Below, piece by piece: positions 7,125 to 7,201 of a stretch of DNA of 7,201 nucleotides. The translations under genes were made by a program, and so were the position numbers. The stretch comes from Planctomycetota bacterium (GTDB taxonomy: Bacteria; Planctomycetota; PLA2; JAEUHO01). Positions within the stretch are counted from its first letter, which is position 1. Every line of letters starts with the position of its first letter. Location of the stretch: NCBI GenBank assembly GCA_024639415.1, contig JAHEIK010000109.1, positions 2,919 to 10,119 of the forward strand, written 5' to 3'. The notes beneath the pieces were generated by a model, which ran no database searches, was not told the origin of the DNA, and saw only the letters and a list, made by a program, of their open reading frames with translations.

Positions 7125-7200
7125 TCGTTCCGCGCTCCCGCGCGGACTGTTCGTCATCGCGCGCGGCGCTGCCGCGTCCGCGATTCCGGCAAGGAGGGGC
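7125..7200. repeat. 76-bp structured repeat, unit 3
   Basis: The unit has no insertions or deletions relative to unit 1 and differs at eight positions. Six of these (unit positions 32-34 and 58-60) change GCG/CGC to ATC/GAT, preserving all three base pairs of hairpin B. The other two are in its loop. Hairpin A and the CAAGGAGGGGC tail are unchanged. The unit ends one base before the window edge, so the array may continue. Confidence 0.9.
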
Positions 7201-7201
7201 T

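Noticed and set aside
6468..7157. 229-codon minus-strand frame covering the repeats and the MBL gene
   Set aside because: The repeat spacings of 100 and 104 are not multiples of three, so the repeats are read in different frames. The rest is antisense to the metal-binding region of the MBL enzyme.
6921..7200. CRISPR array
   Set aside because: The repeats are 76 bp with two hairpins, well above CRISPR repeat length, there are only three, and no cas gene is in view.
6921..7200. Integron attC sites
   Set aside because: No paired R-box and L-box core sites (GTT/AAC type) bracket the units and no cassette genes lie between them.

Overview
The window is about two-thirds G+C and carries five complete genes and one 5'-truncated gene. 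Gene order from left to right is: the end of a class II cytochrome c (+), a DinB-type protein (+), a cystathionine beta-synthase with CBS domains (-), a secreted Ser/Arg-rich TPR protein (-), a dicarboxylate/amino acid:cation symporter (-), and an MBL-fold lactonase-like hydrolase (+). High GC, short Shine-Dalgarno sites, a signal peptide and a periplasmic-type heme protein fit a bacterium. The mix (class II cytochrome c, very basic low-complexity secreted protein with a TPR tail, CBS close to the animal enzyme) is reminiscent of Planctomycetota or Myxococcota, but no marker gene is present and the phylum stays open.

Layout. Positions 3-323 hold the cytochrome C-terminus with its CXXCH site; 323-451 is an unusually palindromic intergenic stretch. 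DinB (494-964) converges on CBS (1043-2407, minus), and between them lies a perfect 29-bp-stem palindrome (976-1036). A near-identical copy (2471-2531) sits just past the stop of the Ser/Arg/TPR gene (2541-4415, minus). The symporter (4543-5946, minus) is upstream of that gene in the same direction and is divergent, across only 47 bp, from the MBL hydrolase (5994-6839, plus). From 6840 to the end no gene is credible. That stretch instead carries three copies of a 76-bp repeat about 100 bp apart and runs off the window edge.

Function. The genes do not form one obvious pathway. CBS serves transsulfuration or H2S metabolism, the symporter takes up aspartate/glutamate-like substrates, and the MBL enzyme resembles YtnP-type lactonases. 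The cytochrome and the Ser/Arg/TPR protein act outside the cytoplasm. The genes look like separately transcribed housekeeping and accessory loci, not a dedicated system.

Most notable are the non-coding elements. The third 76-bp repeat differs from the first at eight positions: six form three fully compensated base pairs of a predicted hairpin and two lie in its loop, which points to selection on structure. The 61-bp palindrome pair and the nested inverted repeat after the cytochrome gene suggest that gene ends here are marked by long stems without the usual 3' U-tract.
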